NCBI GenBank assembly: GCA_017640665.1
Contig: JAEPQE010000003.1
Location: forward strand, 124,001 to 188,000
Direction: 5' to 3'
Source of the DNA: Balneolaceae bacterium
GTDB lineage: Bacteria > Bacteroidota > Rhodothermia > Balneolales > Balneolaceae
DNA length: 64,000 bases
In this document: one piece after another, positions 42,848 through 51,525 of the stretch
Position numbering within the stretch: position 1 is the stretch's first letter
Layout: each line of letters starts with the position of its first letter
Made by a program: the position numbers and the translations under genes
Notes under the pieces: generated by a model
What the model saw: the letters and a program-made list of their open reading frames with translations, nothing else
The model's database searches: none
What the model was told of the DNA's origin: nothing

Positions 42848-43804
42848 ATGGAATCATTACTCTCTAATTTTGCATCACCGGTTGTATTAGCTTTTGTATT
42901 GGGGATTTTAGCAAAAGTACTTAAAAGTGACCTCGAAATTCCAAAACCTCTTTACCAAGGGTTATCCATTTACCTATTATTAGCAATTGGGTTAAAAGGT
43001 GGAGTTGAGTTAAGTAAAACACCAATGAGTGAATTTGTGCTACCCGCAGGAGCAACTCTCCTGTTAGGCTGTGTAACTCCTCTTATCGCTTTTGCAGTAC
43101 TTAAGTATATCGGAAAGATGGATATAGTTAATTCCTCCGCAATAGCTGCCCATTATGGATCGGTTTCAGCAGTAACATTTATTGCTTCAATTAGCTATCT
43201 GGAAACGCTTGGGGTTGATTCAGAAGGGTTCATGCCTACTTTGGTTGCTTTGCTCGAGGTGCCCGGTATTATAGTGGCGCTTATGATTCCACAACTAATG
43301 AGCAATGGCGGTGGGTCTTTCAAGAAAGCTTTACACGAAGTGGTGACAGGAAGCAGTATTATTTTATTATTGGGTGGTTTGATTATCGGGTACATAGCCG
43401 GGCCCGTAAAATTTGAAGCAGTATCACCTTTTTTTGTTAGCGGGTTTAAAGGTGCACTTGTACTATTCTTGTTAGAACTCGGAATGGTAACGGCCCGAAG
43501 ACTTCAGGATTTTAAAAAAGTAGGCTTCTTTTTATTTGGTTTCGCCATTATCATTCCAATTTTTCATGGATTTATAGCCGTTTGGTTAGGATTACTATCC
43601 GGTCTAAGTATTGCCGGAGCAACAGTTTTAGCGGCAATGGTTTCAAGCGGTTCTTACATTGCAGCTCCCGCAGCGGTAAGAATTGCGTTGCCTAAAGCAA
43701 GTCCTTCGCTATATCTTACTGCTTCACTAGGAATCACATTTCCTTTTAACATTACACTTGGAATTCCACTTTATTACATAATTGCACAATGGATGGGAGG
43801 TTGA
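42848..43804 (+). CDS. sbtA: SbtA-family sodium-dependent bicarbonate transporter
   Basis: 318 residues with about ten membrane helices in two inverted halves. Family signs: IPKPLYQGLSIYLLLAIGLK, GGVELSKTP, AAHYGSVSAVTFIA (the bicarbonate-binding first half) and GATVLAAMVSSGSYIAAPAA with VRIALPKASPSLYLTASLG (second half). Imports HCO3- with Na+ across the inner membrane. The downstream sbtB gene starts one base after its stop, the standard SbtAB arrangement, and an LCIB carbonic anhydrase gene is divergent upstream. Confidence 0.9.
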   Translation: MESLLSNFASPVVLAFVLGILAKVLKSDLEIPKPLYQGLSIYLLLAIGLKGGVELSKTPMSEFVLPAGATLLLGCVTPLIAFAVLKYIGKMDIVNSSAIAAHYGSVSAVTFIASISYLETLGVDSEGFMPTLVALLEVPGIIVALMIPQLMSNGGGSFKKALHEVVTGSSIILLLGGLIIGYIAGPVKFEAVSPFFVSGFKGALVLFLLELGMVTARRLQDFKKVGFFLFGFAIIIPIFHGFIAVWLGLLSGLSIAGATVLAAMVSSGSYIAAPAAVRIALPKASPSLYLTASLGITFPFNITLGIPLYYIIAQWMGG

Positions 43805-43805
43805 T

Positions 43806-44108
43806 ATGAAATTGACAGAATTATACCTGGTTACCATTATTACTGAAAGATATTTCAGAGATGAAATTCTTGAAAAACTAAAAGAATTCGGAGCAACAGG
43901 ATTTACCCTTACCGATACAACCGGGGAAGGTTCAAGGGGGATGCGAGCCAGTGATTTTGAAGGAAAGAATGTTAAAATAGAAGTAGTAGTTAGTAAAGAC
44001 GTAGGCAATAACATTATTGACTACATAGCTGATGTATACTTCGAGAACTATTCTGTAATTGCCTACGCCTATCCTGTAAGTGTGGTGCGAGGAGATAAAT
44101 ATGTTTAG
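43806..44108 (+). CDS. sbtB: SbtB-like PII regulator
   Basis: 100 residues from the ATG at 43806 (a longer form starting at 43782 would overlap sbtA). Ferredoxin-like PII fold: LVTIITERYFRDEILEKLKE, FGATGFTLTDTTGEGSRGM (T-loop region) and SVIAYAYPVSVVRGDKYV. In cyanobacteria SbtB binds cAMP/AMP/ADP and blocks SbtA; the same is inferred here from the TGA-T-ATG junction with sbtA. The C-terminal CGPEGC redox loop of cyanobacterial SbtB is absent. Confidence 0.85.
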   Translation: MKLTELYLVTIITERYFRDEILEKLKEFGATGFTLTDTTGEGSRGMRASDFEGKNVKIEVVVSKDVGNNIIDYIADVYFENYSVIAYAYPVSVVRGDKYV

Positions 44109-44159
44109 ATCTTATTGAGCCGAATCTTTTCCAAAAAAGTTCGTAGAGGAGAGCATAGT

Positions 44160-44205
44160 GGTCTCAAAATGCTGATTTGATACGTCTCATATTATACTGA
44201 GCCGA
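44160..44205 (+). promoter_or_regulatory. Candidate operator, copy 1 (of 46 bp)
   Basis: GGTCTCAAAA, 3 variable bases, TGATTTGA-ACGTCTCA, then CTGAG-CGA. It matches the element at 46038-46083 at 36 of 46 positions without gaps and ends 59 bases before the ATG of the GIN-like gene. Half-sites GTCTCA and TGAG(A)C suggest a dimeric regulator, most simply the AraC-type protein encoded at 44873. Confidence 0.65.
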
Positions 44206-44264
44206 TTTCACATGTTTGAAATCTGATCTTTGTGGCGTAATCATAATCAAACACAAGGTTCGCC

Positions 44265-44822
44265 ATGAGAAATTTAATAATCACCACTATCACTGTTCTC
44301 GCTTTAACTCTCACAACGAGTATACAAGCACAAGAGACAGATGTTCTTATGAATTATCAAATCTCCCCATTTACAGAGTTACAGTCTGAGCTAAATACCG
44401 AAATAATTATTATAAAGAGTACCAGAAATAATATTCTGGTGCAGGGTAGCGAGGAGTCTCAGAGAGAAATAGAGATAATTGAAGAAGATGGAAGACTAGC
44501 CGTTTTTTTAAAGGATGGTAGCAATGAGCAGCCAAAGCGGATAGTAATCGAAACAACAGGGTTTAATTCACTGGTAAGTGGAGGAACAGGAAACTATTTC
44601 GTTCTTGGTTTAGAACAAGAGAGTTTCAACCTTTTAAATCCATCTGCGAATGTATTGCTATCTGGCACATTAGAAAGCATCTATCTGTCCTCAGAAAACG
44701 GGCATTCGGATTTGAGCAGCATTTATACAGAAAAAGAATGGATTTCAATCTCTGAGTCAGCCAGCTACATCGAAAGTAAATATTCAGGAAAAAACTTGTT
44801 CGCCAGAAATCTGAATAAGTAA
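44265..44822 (+). CDS. Secreted GIN/DUF2807-like protein
   Basis: 185 residues with a signal peptide (ending TSIQAQ). The mature part has the short beta-strand repeats of head-GIN (DUF2807) domains: PFTELQSELNTEIIIIKSTR, IVIETTGFNSLVSGGTGNYF, LNPSANVLLSGTLESIYLSS. Related to the protein at 47991 (same IILIKSTRN segment) and to the C-terminal part of the DoxX fusion at 46139. Likely periplasmic or surface; role unknown. Preceded by a candidate operator and followed by the AraC gene. Confidence 0.65.
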   Translation: MRNLIITTITVLALTLTTSIQAQETDVLMNYQISPFTELQSELNTEIIIIKSTRNNILVQGSEESQREIEIIEEDGRLAVFLKDGSNEQPKRIVIETTGFNSLVSGGTGNYFVLGLEQESFNLLNPSANVLLSGTLESIYLSSENGHSDLSSIYTEKEWISISESASYIESKYSGKNLFARNLNK

Positions 44823-44872
44823 GAATCGAAATTTTGAATTTGATTTTTCTTAAATAGATACGATCATTCGCT

Positions 44873-46036
44873 ATGGCTTTTCTGCAGACGTTCCCAAATT
44901 TCAATATTTACAGTATGCCCTTGATTATTTTGGTTGGTCAGGGGTATTTATTTGCGCTGATTTTATTTTTCAGATACTTCAAAAAGAAAAAAGCTTCTGA
45001 CTTAATTCTTGGAGTTTTCCTGGTAATAACCGGGTTACGATGTACCGCTTATATGATAGGGTTTATGGGTTGGTACGATGTTAATCCAAATACAAAAATC
45101 AATTACTTTCTGGTTGACTATTCGTTGATTCTGGGGCCACTGGTTTATTTTTATGTGAAAAGCATTACCCATCCGAATTTTCGATTTAAAAAGAAGGATA
45201 CATGGCATGCTGTACCTTGGTTAATCTATGTATCATTACAGATATTTATTTACCTGTACGATGTTCAACAATCAGGTTTTTATGATGTACAGGACGGGGT
45301 TTTGTACGTAAAAATAAACTACAGTATCGGGATTTATATGGTGATTCTGGGGATCATCTCGCGATCAATTTATTTCTATCATGCAGCGAAAACCTTTTAC
45401 AAATTCAGAGGAAAGATCCGTCAATTTTTTTCAAATACGTATAAAGTTGAACTCAATTGGCTTCGCTACTTCCTGATCGTGTATTTGGGATTATTCATCC
45501 TCCGGATTGGTTTTATTTTCACCAATCAGTTTTTTTATCAGATGACCTGGACCCAAAATTGGTGGTGGTACCTTATTGCTTCTATGGTATTGGTTTATCT
45601 TGGAATGATGGGGATTTTTGCGGACCTGGGGAAGCTTTCGGAATTGGAGTTTGTAGAGCCCAAAGAAACCAAACAGGATGAAGAGATCAAAGAATTGGCT
45701 CCTTTCAAAGAAAAAGTGGAAGAGTTTATGGAAGATGAAAAAGCATTTCTCAATCCGGATCTAACACTAGCAGAACTTTCGAAAATGGTTGAACTTCCAA
45801 CCAACCAGCTTTCCAAAGTAATAAATACTGGATTTGGTAAAAACTTCAACGATTTCATAAACGCTTACCGTGTTGAAGAAGTCAAGAATGCATTATCAGA
45901 TCCTGCATACTCGCATTTTTCTGTTCTGGGTATCGCCTTCGAATGTGGTTTTAATAGTAAAGCCACCTTTAACCGAGTTTTCAAGCGTGTAACAGGGCAT
46001 TCGCCTACCGAATATATCAGTCTCGAAAAAAGATAG
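44873..46036 (+). CDS. Membrane-anchored AraC-family transcriptional regulator
   Basis: 387 residues. Seven hydrophobic helices in residues 15-245 (IILVGQGYLFALILFF to YLGMMGIFADLG), then a cytoplasmic linker and a C-terminal AraC/XylS DNA-binding domain (about 285-385): DLTLAELSKMVELPTNQLSK, FNDFINAYRVEEVKNAL, VLGIAFECGFNSKATFNRVF and HSPTEYI. This 7TM-AraC layout is common in Bacteroidota-like genomes and senses membrane or envelope signals. It lies between two genes that share a 46-bp upstream element, so it is the best candidate for binding it. Confidence 0.87.
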   Translation: MAFLQTFPNFNIYSMPLIILVGQGYLFALILFFRYFKKKKASDLILGVFLVITGLRCTAYMIGFMGWYDVNPNTKINYFLVDYSLILGPLVYFYVKSITHPNFRFKKKDTWHAVPWLIYVSLQIFIYLYDVQQSGFYDVQDGVLYVKINYSIGIYMVILGIISRSIYFYHAAKTFYKFRGKIRQFFSNTYKVELNWLRYFLIVYLGLFILRIGFIFTNQFFYQMTWTQNWWWYLIASMVLVYLGMMGIFADLGKLSELEFVEPKETKQDEEIKELAPFKEKVEEFMEDEKAFLNPDLTLAELSKMVELPTNQLSKVINTGFGKNFNDFINAYRVEEVKNALSDPAYSHFSVLGIAFECGFNSKATFNRVFKRVTGHSPTEYISLEKR

Positions 46037-46037
46037 A

Positions 46038-46083
46038 GGTCTCAAAAGTATGATTTGAGACGTCTCAATATCTGCTGAGACGA
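46038..46083 (+). promoter_or_regulatory. Candidate operator, copy 2 (of 46 bp)
   Basis: GTCTCA (46039), TGAGACGTCTCA (46056-46067, a perfect palindrome) and TGAGAC (46076): four half-sites in inverted pairs. It ends 55 bases before the ATG of the DoxX fusion gene, almost the same distance as copy 1 to its gene. It begins 1 base after the AraC stop. Confidence 0.65.
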
Positions 46084-46138
46084 ATACTCAACCTGGTGTT
46101 TCGATACTTGTGTAAACCTTAACACAAAGTATCTCACC

Positions 46139-47584
46139 ATGGAACATACAAACACAGCAACTATTTCAACTAAGATCTATTCTTTATTGCTCAAAGTTAC
46201 TCAACCAAAAGAAATTGAAGGCTTTTTCTCAAATTTTATATTAGCGGTTCCCAGAATTCTAGCTGGATTTTTTTTAGCCACAATGTTCGGTGGAGATAAA
46301 TTCGGAGTTCCCTGGTCTGTAGCAGATACCGGACTTAGACTTTTTGAAGTAGCGGCTTGGTTCCCGGAAGATGTAGCCACTTTTGGATTTCCCTTTTCTG
46401 CAGCTCCTGTTTTCTTTGCATGGATGGGAGCTGCAAGTGAAGCTATTGGCGGAATATTTCTACTTCTAGGGCTTCAAACCCGTATCTCTGGGTTTCTTAT
46501 TTCCAGCACTATGATAGTTGCCATTTTTTTGCAACAGTGGGGGGGACCATTGTGGAATATGCTCCCTGCAATGGGATTTCTTTGGATAGGATTATACGCG
46601 ACTATCTTCGGGTCTGGGAAATTTGGAATAGACTATGTAATAGCAAAAAAAATAAAGTCAAATAAGTGGAATGAGTCAGTTTTAAAAACAGCCTCAACAG
46701 CTGGGTTGATTCTTTTTATAACTCTGGCAGTATCTCAAGAGGGTAAAGCACAAGTAAAAGGAAATAGAAACATCATTTCAACGAATGTTCAAGTAGAGCC
46801 GTTTACAAAGATCAAAAATGGATTATCAAGTGACTTATATATCACAGTAGGGGCTAGAACAGAAGTGAAAGTAACGGCAGATGAAAACCTTATGGATCTT
46901 ATTGATGTGGAAGTGATTGATGGGGAACTGGATATCAATCAAAAAGAATGGATTTCTTCAAGCAAACGAATACGAATTGATATTACTACTCCTGAGCTAA
47001 CTAAGTTCAACAATTCAGCACACGGCAAATACACCATTTCAGGAGTTGATGCAGATTATTTTAATTTGATGTCACCGGTTGGAGATGTGATTCTTTCAGG
47101 GAATGTAAAAGGGATAAGTATAGGTACAGAAACGGGCAACGTTGACGCTTCAGCATTAACCGTTTCAGAAGCTCGTGTGAAAATATGGAGTTTTGGTACC
47201 GTTAAAATTCATGCACTGGATCGTTTAGAAGCCGAAGTATCTGACAATGGAAAAGTTGTGTATATAGAAGAACCTGAAGTATTGAAGATCAAGTCTAAAG
47301 AAGGAGGGAAGGTTATTTCTTTAGAAGAGAATAATGCCCCCGCAAAAGAAATTGTATATGTAAGTGTAAAGCTGAAGAACAACTCAAGTGAACGAGTAAA
47401 TGTGGTAATCAAAGGACCAGAAGGGGCACGTTTTGGATATGGAGCACCATTTGGTAGATTTCAAACAAGAAAAGAACGGTTTCCTGTGGGAACTCAAATC
47501 TATCTCGAACGTCAACTTTGGAAGAATCAACTTCTGTTAACTATAAAAGAAGAACACGCAGGTAAAACAGTTGAGCTATTCTAG
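46139..47584 (+). CDS. DoxX-like membrane domain fused to a GIN/DUF2807 domain
   Basis: 481 residues. Residues 25-165 are a DoxX-like four-helix membrane domain (ILAVPRILAGFFLATMFGGD, ASEAIGGIFLLLGLQTRISG, TMIVAIFLQQWGGPLWNMLP). A further hydrophobic helix (185-200) leads to GKAQ and then a DUF2807 beta-solenoid-like domain (about 205-400: VEPFTKIKNGLSSDLYITVG, ITTPELTKFNNSAHGKYTIS, SFGTVKIHALDRLEAEVSDN). The end is basic. The domains usually occur separately. The AQ at 204-205 looks like a signal-peptidase site, so the outer domain might be released or the fusion may reflect two genes joined. Confidence 0.75.
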   Translation: MEHTNTATISTKIYSLLLKVTQPKEIEGFFSNFILAVPRILAGFFLATMFGGDKFGVPWSVADTGLRLFEVAAWFPEDVATFGFPFSAAPVFFAWMGAASEAIGGIFLLLGLQTRISGFLISSTMIVAIFLQQWGGPLWNMLPAMGFLWIGLYATIFGSGKFGIDYVIAKKIKSNKWNESVLKTASTAGLILFITLAVSQEGKAQVKGNRNIISTNVQVEPFTKIKNGLSSDLYITVGARTEVKVTADENLMDLIDVEVIDGELDINQKEWISSSKRIRIDITTPELTKFNNSAHGKYTISGVDADYFNLMSPVGDVILSGNVKGISIGTETGNVDASALTVSEARVKIWSFGTVKIHALDRLEAEVSDNGKVVYIEEPEVLKIKSKEGGKVISLEENNAPAKEIVYVSVKLKNNSSERVNVVIKGPEGARFGYGAPFGRFQTRKERFPVGTQIYLERQLWKNQLLLTIKEEHAGKTVELF

Positions 47585-47672
47585 AGACTATTATGAATAG
47601 GCTACTTTGTTAAGGTAGTTTATTTCGTATCTCGCTCTCAAAACATCTCCTATTTACCCAAAAACAACATTT

Positions 47673-47700
47673 ATGGAACCGCTTTGAGAAGCGATTCCAT
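47673..47700. repeat. Intergenic palindrome in the 47585-47990 gap
   Basis: ATGGAACCGCTT-TGAG-AAGCGATTCCAT, a 12-base stem with one mismatch, followed by no T-run. Could act as a terminator of the DoxX fusion gene but is not typical. The rest of this 406-base gap is AT-rich and holds no gene that I can see; no copy of the 46-bp operator is found. Confidence 0.5.
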
Positions 47701-47990
47701 CAGGTTATTTAATATTAAATTACTGTAAACGGTGCATTAATATTGCTCTTTGGTACCGCTTTTTAATCCTATCTGGTTAATCATAGAGAAATCGGAGTAA
47801 GAATATAGATTTCATCAATGCTCAAATATCCCTTTTTATTTAAAAAAGAGCGATAACTTTTCATTGTAATAGAAAACTGATTTACAAACAGACGAAATCA
47901 AAAAAAGAAGACTAGAGAAACCAGAAAAAAAGAGGGTATGGTTATTTAGCCATAATCAAGCTTCTCCAATTATTCATCAAACCAATACTT

Positions 47991-48539
47991 ATGAAAATAA
48001 TATATAGAGCCATTTGCATGGTGCTTATAGCACTTGGTACATTCACATCACTAAACGCTCAATCAGCAAATCATATCAGAAGCGTTGAGTTGAAACCTTT
48101 TAATCATGTTCAACTTCAGAATAATTCAGAAATAATTCTGATTAAAAGTACCAGAAACTACATGTTTATACAGGGAGATTCTGCTGAAATTAATGATATA
48201 GCTTTTGTGGAGGAAGATGGAATCCTAGGAATTGATATACTTGATTCTGCTTTTAACTCAAACAGAATTGTAATTGAGTTTACTGAGTTGAATTATGCAA
48301 CTACTGGAGGGAATGGCGAATATTATATTTTAAATATAGACGAAGATTTTCTTTCAATACTAAATCCACAGGCCACACTTACTATTTCCGGGAGTGCTAA
48401 CAATTTCAGACTTACTTCAGATAATGGATACAATGATCTAAGTTCTCTGGAGACAAAGAAAGACATCATTTTTGTTGAAGATGTCGCGAATTTGGTAAGT
48501 CCGACTAAAAAAGGTTGGTTCTTTGCCCGAAGGGATTAA
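47991..48539 (+). CDS. Secreted GIN/DUF2807-like protein, paralogue of 44265
   Basis: 182 residues, signal peptide ending SLNAQ. SVELKPFNHVQLQNNSEIIL, IKSTRNYMFIQGD, VIEFTELNYATTGGNGEYYI and LNPQATLTISGSANNFRLTS follow the 44265 protein strand by strand. The operator copies found for the other two genes are missing here. Function unknown; the three related genes suggest an envelope stress or surface-modification response. Confidence 0.62.
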   Translation: MKIIYRAICMVLIALGTFTSLNAQSANHIRSVELKPFNHVQLQNNSEIILIKSTRNYMFIQGDSAEINDIAFVEEDGILGIDILDSAFNSNRIVIEFTELNYATTGGNGEYYILNIDEDFLSILNPQATLTISGSANNFRLTSDNGYNDLSSLETKKDIIFVEDVANLVSPTKKGWFFARRD

Positions 48540-48598
48540 TTAGCACATTCCAATGAGAGGTTTGGGATAAATATTCCGTACCTTTAGCACTTATTAAA

Positions 48599-48765
48599 AT
48601 CGTGAGCTCACGATAAGACTGGATAATTGATACTGATGCCCTTTCAGAGGGAGTATTGTAAAGAACCTTTCAGGTTTAGAATGTGCTGGCCTCGCACCGA
48701 GGCAGTCTAAATCAAGCAGTCGCGCTTGTATCTTGTCCCCGGCTCACCTAATCATTCCGGGCAAG
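48599..48765 (+). ncRNA. Hairpin-rich leader before the DEAD-box helicase gene (candidate structured RNA)
   Basis: Consecutive foldable elements: ATCGTGAGCTCACGAT (perfect 16-base palindrome, 48599-48614); CCCT/AGGG (48639-48651); AACC/GGTT (48664-48676); GCCTCG-CAC-CGAGGC (48689-48703); CAAGC/GCTTG (48713-48728); CTTG..CCCGG/CCGGGCAAG (48732-48765). No protein signal is seen here. Such structure just before an RNA-helicase gene suggests cis-regulation, for example cold-responsive. It does not match an RNA class that I recognise. Confidence 0.45.
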
Positions 48766-48813
48766 ATTTCTTACAGCGCTAGTTTTTTGAACGGGATAAC
48801 AACGGATAATATA

Positions 48814-50568
48814 TTGTCGACCTTTAAAGAACTTGGGCTGCAGCAGGAACTGCTTGAAGCCGTGGAACTTCTGGGCTTTGAAACCCCTACACAAATACAA
48901 CAGGAAGCAATTCCTATCATTTTAGATTCTCAGAGAGATCTGGTGGCACTGGCTCAAACAGGAACCGGTAAAACCGGTGCCTTTGGTTTGCCAAGCATCC
49001 AGAAAGTAGATCCTGAATTAAAAACCGTTCAGGTGCTAATACTTTCACCAACCAGAGAACTGGCCATTCAGATTGCTAAAGACATGAAATCTTATGCGAA
49101 AAAAGTAAAAGGCTTAACCTCTGTAGCAGTTTACGGTGGGGCTAATATTTCTACTCAAATTAAAGCTCTGAATAACGGAGCACAGGTTGTAATCGGAACT
49201 CCGGGCCGAACACTGGACCTCATCAAACGCAGAAAACTTGATGTAAGGCATATCCGAACTTTAGTTCTGGATGAAGCCGATGAAATGCTGAACATGGGAT
49301 TTCAGGACGATCTGGATGCCATTCTTGCAGACACTCCTCAGGAAAAGCAAACCTTACTGTTCTCAGCTACGATGCCAAAAGGAATCTCCAAGATTGCTAA
49401 GAAATACATGCACAATGCTCAGGAAGTGGAAGTGGGTGAACGTAATTCAGGTGCGAAGAATGTAGAACATCACTTTTATATGGTGCAGGCTAAAGACAGG
49501 TTCGAAGCACTGAAGCGAACTGTGGACATGAATCCTGAGATTTATGGAATCATTTTCTGCCGTACAAGACGCGAAACACAGGATATCTCCAAAAAACTTA
49601 CCAAAGACGGCTACGATGTAGATTTATTAAATGGTGATTTGTCTCAATCGCAACGCGATGAGGTGATGGATCGCTTCAGAACAAAAGACTTGCAATTGCT
49701 GGTTGCAACCGATGTGGCTGCACGTGGACTGGATGTAGATAGTCTTACTCACGTAATCAATTTTAACCTTCCGGATGATCTGGAAGTGTATGTTCACCGT
49801 AGCGGTAGAACAGGTAGAGCAGGAAACAGTGGTATTTCGATTTCCATAGTTCACACAAGAGAGATGAGAAGGATTAAATCTCTTGAAAAGATGGTAAACA
49901 AGGAATTCATCAAAAAAGAGATGCCGAGTGGCGAAGAAATCTGTGCTATTCGTATGCTCGATTTAATTGACACCGTGAAAGAAACCAAAGTGAATGAAGA
50001 ACAGATGCAGAAGTTCCTTCCTCAGGCGTTGGAAAAACTGGCTGACCTGGAAAGGGAAGACCTGATAAAGCATTTTCTCTCCGTAGAATTCAATCAGTTT
50101 TTAGAGTATTACAAAGACTCAAGAGACCTGAACGCTTCTGCAAAAGGTGGTCGTGACCGGGGTGGAAGAGATGGCGGTAGGAATTCAGGAGGAAGTGATA
50201 GAAAATATGATGATGCCAGCTCCTTTGACCGCTATTTTATCAATGTTGGTCGCCGTGATGGACTAAATCCTGTTCGCCTGATGGGACTTATCAACGAATC
50301 ACTAAATGGTCAGAAGCCAGATTTCGGCAAAATCGATATCCAGAATAACTTCTCCTTTTTTGAAGTAGAGCCCGGCTATGAAAATAGTTTGATTCAAAGT
50401 GTGAAAGGCGTGAAATTTGAAGGGCGTGATGTAGCCATTGAAACCTCCGATAAAGATCCCGGTCGTAAAGGTGGCGGTGGCGGAGGGAGAAAGTCTTCCG
50501 GACGAAAAAAAGGGAAGGGCGGGGGCGGCTTCCGTAAAAGTAGTGGTAAAACCAGAAAAAGAAGATAA
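48814..50568 (+). CDS. DeaD/CsdA-like DEAD-box RNA helicase
   Basis: About 584 residues. Q-motif (GFETPTQIQ), AQTGTGKTGA (Walker A), PTRELAIQ, TPGRTLDL, DEADEMLNMGF, SATMP, ATDVAARGLDV and HRSGRTGRAG are all present. A Gly/Arg-rich linker (about 470-490) leads to a DbpA/CsdA RNA-binding domain (RYFINVGRRDGLNPVRLMGL) and a basic Gly/Lys tail. ATP-dependent unwinding in ribosome assembly or mRNA turnover. The frame opens at 48733, but that would translate the last hairpin of the leader; homologues begin a few residues before STFKELGL, so the TTG at 48814 is preferred. Confidence 0.88.
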   Translation: MSTFKELGLQQELLEAVELLGFETPTQIQQEAIPIILDSQRDLVALAQTGTGKTGAFGLPSIQKVDPELKTVQVLILSPTRELAIQIAKDMKSYAKKVKGLTSVAVYGGANISTQIKALNNGAQVVIGTPGRTLDLIKRRKLDVRHIRTLVLDEADEMLNMGFQDDLDAILADTPQEKQTLLFSATMPKGISKIAKKYMHNAQEVEVGERNSGAKNVEHHFYMVQAKDRFEALKRTVDMNPEIYGIIFCRTRRETQDISKKLTKDGYDVDLLNGDLSQSQRDEVMDRFRTKDLQLLVATDVAARGLDVDSLTHVINFNLPDDLEVYVHRSGRTGRAGNSGISISIVHTREMRRIKSLEKMVNKEFIKKEMPSGEEICAIRMLDLIDTVKETKVNEEQMQKFLPQALEKLADLEREDLIKHFLSVEFNQFLEYYKDSRDLNASAKGGRDRGGRDGGRNSGGSDRKYDDASSFDRYFINVGRRDGLNPVRLMGLINESLNGQKPDFGKIDIQNNFSFFEVEPGYENSLIQSVKGVKFEGRDVAIETSDKDPGRKGGGGGGRKSSGRKKGKGGGGFRKSSGKTRKRR

Positions 50569-51477
50569 ATGAAGTCTTTTGATGTAGTCATTTTAACGGA
50601 ATCGAGGTATCTAAACCCGACGAAGTCGAATGACTACATACAAAATATACTTATCGAAGACGGCCTTCTTCAGGCAGCCTTAGAAAAGCTTGGATTAAGA
50701 GTTACAAGAAAAGACTGGGCCGACCCGGATTTTGACTGGAGTTCAACAAAGTGTGCAATATTCAGAACAACCTGGGATTATTTTGATCGCTTTGAGGAAT
50801 TCAAAGCCTGGCTTAAACGTGTAGAATCACAGACTCAGTTTATTAATCCGATTCCTCAGGTTCGATGGAACATGGATAAGTGGTACTTGAAGGATTTAAA
50901 CGAGAAAGGAATACATGTTGTAGAGACTAAGTATATCCAACAAGGAGAGACAAAGACCTTAGCAGAATGTATAACTGATACCGGATGGAAAGAAGTGATT
51001 CTTAAACCCACAATAGCTGCTACTGCAAGACACACCTATCGGTTGAATTCCGAGAATATAGATACCCATGAGGAAATCTTTTCGAAGTTGATCTCGGAAG
51101 AAGATTTGATGCTTCAACCTTTTCAAAAGAATATCATGACTAAAGGAGAAGTATCTTTTGTGGTGATTGGAGGCAAATACACTCATTCTGTTTTAAAAAA
51201 GGGAAAAGCTGGAGATTTCCGTGTGCAGGACGATTTTGGTGGAACACTTCATGCGTATGAAGCATCTTCGAAAGAGATAGCCTTTGTAGAACATGTAACC
51301 AAAGCATGTAATCCACTTCCTGCATATGCCCGTGTAGATGTAATGTGGGATAATGAAGGTAATCTTGCAATTTCTGAAGTTGAACTTTTTGAACCGGAAC
51401 TGTGGTTTCGGAGGAATAAGAAGGCTGTAGACCAGTTTGCACAGGTTATTGCTGAGCGGCTAGGTAGTGATCTCTGA
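50569..51477 (+). CDS. ATP-grasp enzyme, RimK/glutathione-synthetase-like
   Basis: 302 residues. N-terminal pre-ATP-grasp fold (FDVVILTESRYLNP; CAIFRTTWDYFDRFEEF, a motif of the DcsG-like group), then an ATP-grasp domain: LKPTIAATARHTYRL, LMLQPFQKNIMTKGEVSFVV, KKGKAGDFRVQDDFGG (substrate loop) and the Mg-binding end VDVMWDNEGNLAISEVELFEP. Makes an amide or peptide bond via acyl phosphate; substrates unknown. Its ATG follows the helicase stop without a gap, so it is cotranscribed with it. Confidence 0.8.
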   Translation: MKSFDVVILTESRYLNPTKSNDYIQNILIEDGLLQAALEKLGLRVTRKDWADPDFDWSSTKCAIFRTTWDYFDRFEEFKAWLKRVESQTQFINPIPQVRWNMDKWYLKDLNEKGIHVVETKYIQQGETKTLAECITDTGWKEVILKPTIAATARHTYRLNSENIDTHEEIFSKLISEEDLMLQPFQKNIMTKGEVSFVVIGGKYTHSVLKKGKAGDFRVQDDFGGTLHAYEASSKEIAFVEHVTKACNPLPAYARVDVMWDNEGNLAISEVELFEPELWFRRNKKAVDQFAQVIAERLGSDL

Positions 51478-51525
51478 ATTATTAAAGTTTTCCCTGTCTT
51501 TGGAAGATGATATTAAGGTATCTTT

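Noticed and set aside
48733-48813. 27-codon N-terminal extension of the DeaD-like helicase
   Set aside because: It begins in the last hairpin of the leader, and related helicases start just before the STFKELGL segment.
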